A DNA stretch of 64,000 bases, taken from NCBI GenBank assembly GCA_008933995.1, contig WARS01000015.1:806001-870000 (forward strand). Reading direction: 5' to 3'. Source of the stretch: Datnioides undecimradiatus. Its lineage: Eukaryota > Chordata > Actinopteri > Lobotiformes > Datnioididae. Under the pieces are notes generated by a model that did no database searches, was not told where the DNA came from, and saw nothing but the letters and a program-made list of their open reading frames with translations. Of the stretch, positions 35,970 through 47,689 are shown in pieces (position 1 is the first letter of the stretch; the number at the start of each line of letters is the position of its first letter). The position numbers were made by a program, and so were the translations under genes.

Positions 35970-36340
35970 GATTGGCAGGCCTCCTGTTTTCCCATAATTC
36001 CGACTGATTTATCCAATCAATCTCACTTGGAGAGCTGCTAAAGCGTTGACTAATATTAAGAGTAGAACATGCGACAATTAAAACATCCTTCAGGTAATTA
36101 CAGAGCTGGTTTAGCAGCAAACAACTGAAGCATTTTATACATTCAGCTTGTTGCCCGTGTGTTTTATTTGTACCTGTTTGATAGCTAATCGGAGGAAATG
36201 AGGTACATCTGCGAATGTTACCGCCTTTAATGCACATGTCACATGTTATGTAAAATACCATATCATTAGCCGAGTGCGTCTATGCAAATATTGACTCCGT
36301 TCGCCTAATTGAATATCATAGGCAGCGTTTCCTGCAGAAG
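35970..36340. promoter_or_regulatory. candidate conserved non-coding block
   Basis: About 370 bp of unique AT-rich sequence with a perfect octamer ATGCAAAT (36282-36289), CAGGTAATTACAG, TATCATTAGCC, CTAATTGAATATC and CCTTTAATGCAC. The density of homeodomain and POU cores makes this the strongest enhancer-like block by eye. Confidence 0.38.
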
Positions 36341-36753
36341 AGAAGCCCGTGTTAAAAGCCGGATAGATGTTCTTGTCAGTGCGAAGCCCATTTTCCACCC
36401 AAATGACAGCTGGTCCTTTTTGCACACTGTGGGACTGTTTAATGGTGCATGTTGAGAGAGAGGGTGAGCGCCGCCGCTGACCTCATCCGTCCTGCTTGGT
36501 GACCCTGTGTCGCCACTGATGACACATAATAGTTGACACTTGACTTTAGGGGCTCTTTAAGTGCCAAGAGTGCCCGAGGCCCTGGATTCATATTCTAATG
36601 CGGTCATCTTTGTACTCTGCGCCTCCACCTTTTGTCCAGGAGCTCTCTCTACACTTGTTTCCACTTCTTCCTTTGCATTTCTTCATCCCTCTCTTTTTGC
36701 CCTTTTTCCTTCTCTTGTCTTACAGACGAATACACACATGCAATCGCACACAG

Positions 36754-36785
<32 letters not shown>
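36754..36785. repeat. (CA)n microsatellite
   Basis: A CA run. Confidence 0.9.
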
Positions 36786-36788
<3 letters not shown>

Positions 36789-36963
36789 CACTTAGACCTA
36801 CTCAGACACACTTTCACTGAATTGAAATGGCCTGTCCCGCCCCCTACCCCTGTGCCATTACAGGTAAGCACAGAGGTGCACTTGTCTTGACACTTGTCTT
36901 GACAAATCTATAGACAGCCTGAGCGGACACTCCGGCTGGAATCAACCCTCTGTTTTTATCTTC

Positions 36964-37018
36964 TCCTCTCCTCTCCTCTCCTCTCCTCTCCTCTCCTCTC
37001 CTCTCCTCTCCTCTCCTC
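36964..37018. repeat. (CTCCT)n pentanucleotide array
   Basis: About eleven near-perfect copies of CTCCT in tandem. The low divergence suggests a recent or still length-variable array. Confidence 0.93.
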
Positions 37019-40000
37019 CTGCGTCCACATGCCTTCACCAGCTAGACAATGTAAATATTGCTTATTACTGTTACGTTTGTGTATTGTTTGGACTTTAATA
37101 ACTGTAATTCAGGTCATGCTTCTTCAATTCAAATTCGAGCGTGCGGTATCGTTTGACTCAGCAAAACCACTGCATCCTTACACCATGGGCACGTCGAAAC
37201 TGACCTTGTCTCCTGCGCGATATCATTTTCATCCAGTGTTTGCTTGTTAATTTATCTCTACCGTTTTCGTCGCAGCTTAGCCACACTTGTCGGTGCAACA
37301 GTAGCTGCAGCAGCCAGATCAAACAACTGCTGACACGTGCGAAACGCGCGACGCGGGTTGCAGCAGGTTCGGCCCAAACCTTAGTTCTCGACAATCAAAA
37401 AGCACATTCGTAACAAATGGACGATATTTATTCATTTAAAAAGCTGTTTTAACCCGAGAACAAGTTCTTGATGCAGAGCACTAATTATAATCTAATCAAG
37501 ATCGGCATACGCTGTGAGTGTGGTGCCCAGGTAGACTGTCTATCTGTGGCAAACGGTGCTTGCACTTCCCTTTCCCTTTGCCTCCCACTCTTTGTTTCCC
37601 CCCACCTTTGCGGATTTTTACTCTGTTTCTTTCAACTCTTTCTCCTTTTACCTGCGCCGGCTCCCCCCTCTCTCCTATCTTCTCAGTGAAACCATCACGG
37701 GTCATGTTTTTCTGAGTCTTTGATCATTGAGTAGTCTTTCAGCATGTTGACTACAAGGCCTCTCACCTCCCCAGTGGTTGTTGCAAAAGAGGGGGCACAC
37801 TTATCTGGCTTCTATGATGTTAATGGTTGAAAGCATTTGCTGATGTTGAAAGCGTGTGCGTCTGTGCATGTGCGTGCATGCGTGTGTGTGTGTGTGTGTC
37901 CACTCAGACATGATGAAAGACTCTGTTCTAGTACTGGTTTGTGATCACGTTGCAGCTACATTGTAGCTATGCTCAGAGTTGTTTGATAAGCAAAGCATTC
38001 TTACGTACTGTGCTGCATCTGAGTGATAACAATCGTGTGACTCCGTCATCATTAGGGAAAGAAAACCCTCTTAGGTTCTCACATTGTTTTTAAATAGCTT
38101 AAAAGGTCGGAATTTAGATCTGCTACTACCTCGAGCATTTCATCCATATCTATTTGTTCAGTTATTGCATGGAAAACTTCCTTCACTGTGCTATAATGGG
38201 TTTGTCCTCAGGGCACAAACTCTGGTTCAAATAGAAAAAGCCTCCCCCGCCCCCCCCCTCAGTCTTTACACCTCATGTGTGTAAACGATGGTTGGGTGTC
38301 TGAGAGCTTTGCCGCTCCATCCAACTGCAGAATTCTCCCCTTTGTAAGATGCAGGGGATGGCCTTGATGTGACAGCTTGCAATGTTAGCCCAAGTTGTTT
38401 TTGACAGAAGACAAAGGGAAAGGGAAGGAGGGGAAGAAAAAAAAAAACTGAAACATAAAGGCAAAGTTTTGAAATTTTTTCCTCTGAGATGAATTGCCTT
38501 TGCAGGAATCAATTCTTTCTCTCATTTCTCATTTTCTTGAAAAAAAAAAAAATCTCTGTTTTCCTCCGTATCTTTGCTTTGTCATGACTGTTAAGAACAG
38601 TCTGTTTGATTGAATTTGCCACTGGAGACATTCAGTGATCTTGATGGATTCTTTGGATGCAGGACCTAGGCATGCTGGAAGCATCGTTTTCAGATGTTTG
38701 TTTTTTTTTTCCTTATGACATTATGAAAACAGGTCTACCCTTTGCAGCAGACTGAACGTTGAATGGTATTATTTGACATATTGTACTGCTACATGCCAGT
38801 CTATAAGAATGCCAATGACAATCATAGGAAAGGACATTTAGATTACTGTCGAGCCTCCCCGTCCTGTCTCTTCCTATCTGGTCTTCTATCACTCCATCCG
38901 TTCTGTAATCTGCCTCCTCTTCATCTTGAGTTTGACTTGTAATGATGAAAAGCTGGTCAGAGGGGTATGGAGCGATCAGGCGTGCCTACGTGCGTGTGAA
39001 TGGACATGTTGGCTGTCCTGTGTGAATGGGTGGGTTTTATAAGCCTGGTGTGTGCGTATGTGTGTGTGTGTCCAGTATATCTGCCCTCACTGAGTAACAG
39101 TGTGACCCTTGGGCTGTACCTTGCAATCAGTCAGCCTGCCTAGCCCTCCTGTCTGAGTGTTCCTCCTCCAGCCCTTTAAAAGAGCCCTTCTTATCACCGT
39201 GTGGTAGACCTTCCTTCTGCCCCTCACCGTTCTCAAGGTTAGCCTCACTCAGCAGCCTTTCTCTTTCCTCTATCCTTCATATGCACCTTACTGGTATCTA
39301 TCCACGCTCTGCTTATTACACAGTCTCATAAAGGAGTCTGGATGTTGGAGGTTTTACCCTCCTTCCAGCTCTTCCTCTCAAGGTGAGCCTCTCCCAGTGC
39401 TCTCCATATAGCCTTCCACCAGCTCTCTATCCAGTACTTACACACATCTGACAAAAGAGTGGAAGTTTAAAGGTGGCTCGGCTCCCTCCTCCCTCTCATC
39501 CTCACTTTCTTTCAAGGTGAGTCCCTTCCTGCTCTCGTCTTTTCTATTTCTCTTCTCCGCCTTGCCGTCACACACACACACACATAAACACACTCATTCT
39601 TAGATCCTTAAGAGAAAAAAAAAAACACACTGTGAGTAAAAGTTGGGCCACACCACCACCGCTTTTCTTTTTCTCATGTTCTGCCTTGGAAGGCCTTCCC
39701 ACCTCATCTGTAGGGTCTGTGGGTTTGATGCCCACACGCCTGGTGGAGAGGTCAAAATGCCTGCGGTAATCTCCGAGCCTGCCAACAGTAAAGACATTTC
39801 AAGGAGCTTCTTCTATACGTACACTATGTCTTTGTCCATCTGAGCGTATGTGATACCCTCCAAACATTGCCAGGACTAAACATTTTAGAATACGTGCCAA
39901 AGAGAATTGCAACAACAGATAAAAATATACCTTTTCTGGGTTTATGGTGCATGGTGTAGTTGGCGGTGGGGTTATTGTTGCATTGGAGAATACAAATCTG

Positions 40001-41560
40001 CATGCTGTTAGATCATTTTACAGATATTTGAAGCACTTGTATCTTGCAGCTACCTAAACCGGAGCGCTCAATCGTCTGTAGGGTGTAAAAGTATTCTGGC
40101 GCAGCAGAGATGTGGACCGCTATAGCAGGACAAATCTGGCTGATGTCTGCTGGAAATCCAGTTCTACCACCACTAATTTGTTTTGCCTGTTACATTTAAA
40201 ATGACACATAATTGCTGCATGAATTGTGCTGATGGGGGAACACTGGAAGTGACGAACTTCCCTATCTCACATGTCCGGGTAGGGTGGAGGTTGCGATGGA
40301 TGGTGGACTCTTATCCTGTGTCTCGTGTGTGGTTAAAAGCACCTTGGTAAAGGGAAAGATGATGGTGCTTCAATGTCACGGCGATTCTCAAATCCTAACC
40401 AGGCTGTATGTGCCCAATCGTACCCATAAGAAGGTCTGATTATTATTTTAGGTGCCATGAGCCTGAGCGACCATTGGAGGCAAAACAAATTAAAAAACCT
40501 TGTCAGTGAACGTTTCGCGGGTACGTTCAGCATCGACATTTTTCATTTTTCAGCTTTGCAGATACGCCTAATACCAACGTTTTCTCATTAAGTTGATGAA
40601 AAAAAAAACACAATCTGGGTGACATTAGAAAATGTATTTGCTGCCACAGTTTAGTAGTATGTGTAATTTCTAGGAGACAGGATTGTCATCTGGTATTACC
40701 GGGGCATTCGCTGAATTGTAAATGTGAAGTGTCAGCACAAGTGCACTTAAGTGTCACCTGTAATTGCCAATAGGTGGGGGGGCAGCACCCAAAAGCTGAA
40801 ATTCATAACCACCGCTAAATGGTATAACCAGGGGTTGCATTATAGTTATTCATTATCTGTTAATTTGACACATTAGACTGGTGACTTTTTATATTTGACT
40901 GTTTGTTTTCGTGTTAACGCCGCGTGACGGCAAGTTGCATTGTGTACGTGAATGCAGTAACATCCCAAAAGCCAATCTTTTATCTGATATCTGTAAACAT
41001 TTAAAAAATCTGCACCACGTACGAAGCCGACGAGATATAAGACAAGAAATTAGATAAATCTGATCACTTATTTCTTGAAAAAACCCATTTCCTAAGTGGA
41101 AACATGTGTTACTTGACTAACGGCGCTGGATACTGTCGGCTCATCACTTCCACCCCTTGAGGTGGCTGCGTCCGTGCAGTGGGAGGCCAGTGTGGAATGA
41201 TATCTGTCTCTCTGTATCTGTATCACTGAGAGCAGATATGGCTGATATCTCTGTCATCTCAGCATCTCAGACTTGACAGCGCCGATCATAATCAGTCCCC
41301 CTCTGGCTCTCCCTCCCGCTATCTGTTTTTCTCTGCGTTGCAACCGAACCCGTATATTATACCAGGTGCATCTGTGCCTCTTGTTTCGTGTGTTGCACCT
41401 CACTTTTCATATCTTAACAACACCACTCTTTCTTACTCTCTTCCACACAGTAATGGTGCACTTTGGGAATATACACTATATGCAAAGGGAGTTAGTGTTG
41501 GGAGTGATTCTGCTGTTATTTCTGTACAGGCTTGCGCGTGTGTTGGTGTTTTTGTTTGCG
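37019..41560. other. non-coding stretch
   Basis: No coding exon is supported. It contains the three-copy repeat listed at 39170-39545, short GT runs near 37877 and 39060, and several poly-A/T runs. Confidence 0.6.
39170..39545 (+). repeat. three-copy diverged tandem repeat, period about 140 bp
   Basis: Three units share the order AAAAGAG/AAAGGAG, a pyrimidine-rich body, then TCTCAAGGTTAG (39231), TCTCAAGGTGAG (39376) and TTTCAAGGTGAG (about 39510), then a CCT/CTC-rich tail. Anchor spacing is about 145 and 136 bp. The units are clearly diverged. Each anchor also resembles a splice donor. Confidence 0.5.
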
Positions 41561-41563
41561 CGC

Positions 41564-41590
<27 letters not shown>
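41561..41590. repeat. (GT)n microsatellite
   Basis: A GT run starting in a GCGC-rich context. Confidence 0.9.
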
Positions 41591-41594
<4 letters not shown>

Positions 41595-42059
41595 GGTGGG
41601 TGTGTGTCAGAGAGCATTTACAAAGGGATCAGCCCTAGGGGTGTCGATGCATCGCTGCAGTGGAGGGAGAGCAAAGGGGGTGGAGGCGAGCTAGTTCACA
41701 GCAGATGTAGCAAACAGCCAACTAGCTTGAAAACCTCGCCTCAATTGGCTCTGCACTGCACAGTTCAGTACTTATTTATTTATTTGGGTTGGGGGGCAAA
41801 TGTATGTTCAGTGGCGTTGGATATCAGTGACAGGAAGGATCAAAGAGCGACACCACAAATGAAGCTGTCAAAGTGGCCCGACAGCTGGGTCCCGAGGCGA
41901 ACATCCCTCGCTCGCACATTTTATTATGATCGCAGTGAAACCTCACAGCAAGAAGGAACGAGAGGAGGGGGTGAAGAAAAAAAAAAAAAAAAGAAAACCA
42001 TCATCTCCCCAACCAGAGAGAAAGAAAAAGAGACAAAACGAGCGCCGCTGTATCATCGC

Positions 42060-42215
42060 CGTCCATGATGGAATGAATTATGAATGTGTGGAGGGGATTA
42101 GGAAACAATGGTTGAAGTCACTAGGATCCTCGCCTAGTTTCCTCACCCTCAGCCCGGCAACTAATTAGCACTTTCAACACCAGTGTATGATCTCATTAAT
42201 GTGATTTCTGCTTAT
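42060..42215. promoter_or_regulatory. candidate conserved non-coding block
   Basis: Unique sequence with ATGAATTATGAATG, GGAAACAATGG (SOX-like ACAATGG), CAACTAATTAGCAC and CTCATTAATGTG words. SOX and homeodomain cores occur together; regulatory function is inferred. Confidence 0.33.
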
Positions 42216-42289
42216 GTAACGCGCATGGAGTCGCGCGCGCTTACATGCAAACACACACGCGCGCGCACACAGATTGCAGTATTATTACA

Positions 42290-42570
42290 TAAAGCAAATT
42301 AACGTGCGAGTGGAAATGCATTGTTTATCGTCGAGCTAATGCAGTTAGAGTGATGAATCAAATGTTTTTCTAATGCAGAACCTGTCGTAGGTTTAGTCGA
42401 CAGTGCCGTTCGGTGTTTAAGGCATTTACACCGGGCTTTCACCTTATGTCTTGCAATTATCTGAGCAATTTGATAATGTGCGATGAATAGCATCAGCCGC
42501 GGTATCATAGTGTCGATGGGTCCACAGCAAAAGCACGCCTCTGCTGATCTGCTGCATTATTCCTGCAGCA
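42290..42570. promoter_or_regulatory. candidate conserved non-coding block
   Basis: Unique sequence next to a CA/CG-rich tract, with GCATTGTTTATCG (forkhead/SOX-like), GAGCTAATGCAGTTAG and TTTGATAATGTG. It may be part of one element with the block just upstream. Confidence 0.25.
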
Positions 42571-43154
42571 GGACCTCAGTGGGGAGAAGGAACATTGGAG
42601 AGTTCATACGTGGTCCAAATGTGTAATGTTTTAAAAGGCAAGAATATAATTTTTTCACATAATTGCGCAGTCTATTTGTATAGTAGATACAATTCACATC
42701 AGCTAATTAGTATCCACACACTGAGATATAGGGAGAGGGAGAGGGAGAAAGAAAGAGGGGGAGGAAGCAGGGAGAGGGTAAGGGTAGATAATTAGACAGA
42801 ATTAAGCCATCTCTTTTAATCTAGCCCCTGAAAGAAAGAGAGGGAGAGAAAGAAGGAGAGATGGGGGGGGGGTTCTGGGGGTGAGGCCTACACATTCACC
42901 CCTCTGCTCTCTCTCCCTCGCTCCCTCTCTCCCTGTCTGGCAGAGGGTGTGAATGTGTGGGAAAAGAGGGGCCTGGTGCCTTAGCCTCAGCAGAATGGAT
43001 CAGCTTGTGTTTCTGAGGCTCTAGAAGTGTCCCATTGTCATGATGTCACCGCAGCTCAAGACAGCTGACCTCCGACCCCTTATGGATTCATGGCAGCCCA
43101 CCGCGGCACCGCCACACCCCCACAGCGCCAAAAGGGCCAGATTGCCGCTGGGCG

Positions 43155-43169
43155 CCCACTAGGGGGTAC
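43155..43169 (+). promoter_or_regulatory. CTCF-like core motif
   Basis: CCCACTAGGGGGTAC matches the CCACYAGGGGGCRC CTCF core with one change (T for C after the G run). It is the best CTCF-like match seen in the window. Confidence 0.4.
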
Positions 43170-43355
43170 CCAAGCCTTTTGCTGTGGAATTTGAGGTGCT
43201 GGCGGTTTTTACGGCGCACAACTCATAGTATGTTTGCCAGTGAATCCGTCCGTCTACGTCCCCCTGATTAGGGGTCCTTTCCATTCGCTCTACCAGGCTC
43301 TTTTTTTGTCTTGCTTTTCCTCAGTCGCTCTGCCATCTCAGCCAACCGAGGCTCT

Positions 43356-43363
43356 TTCTCTCC

Positions 43364-43399
<36 letters not shown>
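43356..43399. repeat. (CT)n microsatellite
   Basis: A CT run interrupted by one CG step. Confidence 0.9.
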
Positions 43400-43957
43400 A
43401 CTCCTACACGCGTTGTATCTCGGTACCCATGAATATAGCAAGCGCCGCCAGATGTCGCAAATACATCATCTGAGGGATGCGGTGGTGATGGAAAAAAGTC
43501 AAAGCACGTACGAGTGGGGGATGTGAGCCAACTCGAGCTCTCTGAGCGTTTGCGTGTTTGTGTATGTGTGTGTGTGTGTCACTGTATGCCAGGATTCGTC
43601 TGTGCATCTTCGCGTGCATGTGTGTGCGCCTCTCTGTTTTCCCCGGGTGTGTGTGTTTGCCTGCGCGCGTGGGTGAGTGCGTCCCTTCAGTGCGCGTACG
43701 CATGTGTGGAGGTCACAGCAGGTCAGCATATTGTCCCTCAGATGTTTGATATTTTATGTATAAGAGGGTGGCTAGAGCGAGAGGATAAGCACGTTCCTGA
43801 CAGAGGCATCTCTCCGCCACAATCCGCCACCTCAGCAATGTAGAGCCCAGAGTCAGATCAACAATGGAGGGGAGGTGCCTTATACCCTGAGAGGGCTGAT
43901 GGGAGGAAGAGAGAGAGAGGGAGAGAGAGAAGGGGGGAAAAACCTAGAAAACCACAA

Positions 43958-43984
43958 CTGCTGCTGCTGCTGCTGCTGCTGCTG
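43958..43984 (+). repeat. (CTG)9 trinucleotide repeat
   Basis: Nine perfect CTG units, embedded between a GA-rich tract and a CpG-rich stretch. It is not in a supported coding frame. Confidence 0.92.
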
Positions 43985-44034
43985 CCGGGGCAGACGGCGG
44001 TGCAGCCTGACAGCACTGTTGCAATAAAACGACT

Positions 44035-44622
44035 ATGAATCCGCACAATATCGTGTTTGCATACGCAGCGTGCTGTGCCGCATGCAGCAAGGCGCGTCAT
44101 AAACATGCAGCAACGACACATAAAAGCGCGCATCCAGCCGGATCACATGAAATCGGTCGACACGCGGCCGCAGCGGACGCAAGCCCTTGCAGGTGCGCGC
44201 GCATGTGTGTGTGTGTGTGTTTGGGGGGCCATTCGGTGCAGAGGTGGGGCAGTGGCAGTCCTCAGATCAGCCCGTGTCGGGAAGGAGATTCCCCAGAGTG
44301 GAGCTATCCCAAACAGCGCTCCTCTCTCTCTCCTTCAGGGGGAAAAGTTTACTGCCAGCTTGCTTTTGTAGTCGGCCTCAAAAGATTTGCGGCAGTCAGC
44401 ATTAAAAGGCGCAGATCTAAGGAGACGCCTCCAACTGAAATACCTACAGAGGAAGGAGAGGAGGAGGAGGCGGAGAACGAGAGGGGGGCCAAACTGATAC
44501 AAACATTAAAGACAGACGTTAAACGCTCCTCTTTATATTGGCTTTGTACCCCAACAACAACAATAATAACAACAAAAATCCCAACTATCTTCTCATGGTG
44601 CCTTTTTTTTTTTTTTTTTTAA
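44035..44622 (+). other. CpG-rich region with 195-codon open frame, coding status unclear
   Basis: One frame stays open for 195 codons from ATG at 44035. Its C-terminal half reads KRRRSKETPPTEIPTEEGEE, then EEAENERGAKLIQTLKTDV. The acidic run followed by AKLIQTLK is loosely like the human KIAA0825 tail (EEEEKAILEHLKQI). A phase-2-compatible acceptor, GCGCAG, precedes 44415 but has a poor pyrimidine tract. The 5' part overlaps CpG- and TG-rich sequence with no homology I recognise. This could be the missing terminal exon or a chance frame; the evidence is not enough to call it coding. Confidence 0.2.
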
Positions 44623-46854
44623 CTTGCTAACGCTTTGATTCTATCCTCCAGGTTTTTTTGTTTTTTTTTTGGCTTTGCCCTTTTTCACACTCTCCTATTT
44701 GTGTTCAGTTGTTGAAAGGTTGATTTCTTTATTCCCTGCTGCACACAAACACGCACACGTAGGCTGGTTACCAGGGTGATGTTGTGGCGGATGACATCAT
44801 GCCCTGACTGTGTTGTATGGTGGGTCGCGCTCTGGCAGGGTTCATGGGATGGTGGCGTGGGCTGGCACAGCTCTCCTCGCTGCGTTCCCTCCGTCTTTGC
44901 CTCTGCGTCTCTCCCATGCGTCTCCCCGGGCTTCTCGGCACTGGCTTGTCCGGTGCACCTTGTGTTCCCTGGGAAAACGATTAATTATTCAACACACAGC
45001 CTCAATTAAATTTAAATTTGGCAGTTCAAGTAACCTTTTAGCATGGCACATTTATTATTAAGGCGGATGCTTTGGCCCTGTTTAGATTTAGAGCTTATCG
45101 GATTCTTTCAGCCCCTTATCACACAGGCAGTTTACAGTGATGACTGCGCGGCTCGGCCTTGGCTTGGCTGGAACTCGGTGGGATACATCTTCTCAAACGG
45201 CTTCTGGTAAAGATTTCTCATTATAAATTTCCTTTAACCGAAGATCTTGCAGTATAACATGCGCTGGGCAGAGCAGTTTCACGTGTGACTCGTACACAGG
45301 CAGCGTGGGGTATGTGGCGAGCTGCTTCGTTTCCAGTTCAGACTTTCACCATTTGAAGTGGCCATCAGACACAGGACGGGACGTCGTTCTCACTTGCATT
45401 TTCTAGTGTAACGAATACTTGGAAACTTTGGATGCTTCATCGCTTGCAGATGTCTTTCTTTTCCCAATTCCTCCTCCTTAACAGACCAGAGTGGCTGGAG
45501 CAAAATGCGAACTCAACAGTGGCAGAAAAGCCCGGGAGTAGACGTAGAGAGAAACATGAATCAGATTTCATCGTAGACCAGACACACGCAATCGCTGCTG
45601 ATGCATATTTAACAAAATGTGCACTGTGACTGCAAATGCGTTGTCACCGCGTGGTCACAAACAGACGGAGACTGGGACACGAAAGCGCAAATGTTTACGT
45701 GTACGCCTGCACACAACGGCGCGCAACGAGGATCGAGGAGAAGCAGCCTTGACGGTCCCTCGCAACGCTCCCCCTCCCCCAGTTCCTGTCTCCCCGTTTC
45801 TCTCTTCCTCCGTCGGAGGAGGTGGCGCCTTTGTCAGGCAGGAGCACGGAGACCTCACAAAGCGAGGGAAGATGTCACAACAAACAAAAACAGCATAGTA
45901 ACCCCCCGAAATCTAATCAGGAGCCATTGATTCATGCGCTGAATGGAGACTGAGTACCTTGAGAGTGGCTCATCCAATAAGGCCATAGACAGCATGACAG
46001 GGGCCTTCACAATTCAGCTGTGTAGTTCCCTATCATTCTGTTCTCACCTTTAGACTCGACTCTATCAACTCAAAGATGATACAATCATCGCTCCACTTCA
46101 ACGTTTTAGGTCCTTTTTATTCCGCTAATTCATTTGTGTGCCTCAATCAATGATTCTCTCCATCTGATTTGATGTATGGAGGAGTTTGGGTTTTATTATT
46201 ATTATTATTTTTTTTTTTTTTTGGAGTGTACACTAACAGGCTTACTTTGTGGACGCAGAGAGATATGAGTCTTTAGTCCCTTACTTGCTCAGACTGAGCT
46301 GAAGGATACTTCGATCGAGCAATTAAGCACAAGGTAAACCGGCGTGTTTGCCTTGGATTTCCCTTCTTTTTTTTTTTTTTTTTACAGAACTTAAAATGAA
46401 AAAAGACACATTTCCCTGATGGTAATATGTAGAAAACCCAAGAGCACGTGTGTCTGTGCTGCGTCTTTTCCTTTTCCACGGCATCATCATTATCCCAGTG
46501 TGTGTTGCCTTTTGCTTTCTTTGTCGTCAACCCCCTCCCTTGGAAAAAAAATCAGAAAAAGCAGATTAACAATGTAACTCTATTAACTCTTATGGGAATC
46601 TGTGACATTTCAAATGAAATTATTTAATCTATAATACTTGCATGCCCTTCTGAGTTCTCTTTTTTTTTTAATGCTCAATATAATGCAACAACTTTGGTCT
46701 TATTATTTGTAATGATACTTTGGCATTAGAGTGTAGAGGTATTGATTTTGGAACCCAAAGCATTTATTGTGGAGGTAAATGTTATTATTTTAATATTGGA
46801 CTCATGCTAATTTAATAGAGCGTAACATACACGTCAGGGTGTGAGCCGCAGGGG

Positions 46855-46876
46855 TCTCTCTCTCTCTCTCTCTCTC
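46855..46876. repeat. (CT)n microsatellite
   Basis: A CT run. Confidence 0.88.
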
Positions 46877-47296
46877 CTTCTCTCTCTTTCTGCCACTGAA
46901 TATTGTACAATATACAATAATCTCAGGTAATGTCAAAGACCAGTCATGGCGGCTCCCCATTTTCAATTTTGGCAGCTTTAACTAACAGAGTTGACGCATT
47001 TGGAAACATGCCGTGGTCAAATTTCTTGCATATTAACCGGAGTGGATTATTGTGGACGTTTAGCATTAATAATAGACTGTGTGCGTGTGTGCGTGTCCCT
47101 CATACAGCCCAGCCGCAGTCTTCCCCTCGATCACTCGTTTACTCCATTTCTGTCCCTTACTTCCTCTCCTCATCATCTCGGTACAGCATATTAATATTTC
47201 AGCGACTCTTGAAATATCCAAGGGAGTGCACCATCAGCAGGGCTTCTTATACAGTACGGGAAAGCCAGTGGACAGGTGGGTTATAGCCTCTCAAGG

Positions 47297-47309
47297 AGGT
47301 CAAAGGTCA
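47297..47309 (+). promoter_or_regulatory. perfect nuclear-receptor DR1 element
   Basis: AGGTCA-A-AGGTCA is an exact direct repeat of the nuclear-receptor half-site with one-base spacing. DR1 is the preferred site of COUP-TF (NR2F), HNF4 and RXR-containing dimers. The match is perfect, but whether it is bound is unknown. Confidence 0.5.
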
Positions 47310-47689
47310 CAGCCTTCCTGACATGGGTGTATTCTGCTTGTAAGGAGCAACGCTGTGTATTTGCAACTCTAAACACCAGTCGTCTCATTGTAAAAACAAG
47401 CAGTACTACATATTAAAACCACCATGCGCTTACAAAAAAAATGAAAACAAACTGAAATTCACCAAACCATGGATTCAGGTTCCTGTTTTTAATTAGGCAT
47501 AGGTCTAAAATTAAGATATTTTATCATTTAAAGGGTACATTTATGTACTAGATGTTCAACATGCAAACACTTTAAATGAGTTCTCTCCATGTTCTCACCC
47601 TCATCGCTGCACCACTTTGTGGTCTGGCCTTGAGTAAAGACATTATTATGTGTAATTATATTATGTTGGATTACTTTTTATCATAACTA

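Larger units (their letters stand above)
44623..47689. other. non-coding stretch
   Basis: No supported exon. It has T-runs near 44606-44622, 46209-46222 and 46367-46383, a CpG-rich patch at about 45640-45840, a CT run at about 46855-46876, and the DR1 listed separately. Confidence 0.6.

Noticed and set aside
35735-35971. Open frames encoding His-Thr repeats
   Set aside because: Direct translation of the (CA)n microsatellite.
39600-39780. GGGTTTGATGCCC phrase resembling a tRNA B box (possible tRNA-derived SINE)
   Set aside because: No matching A box at the right distance and no recognisable SINE body.
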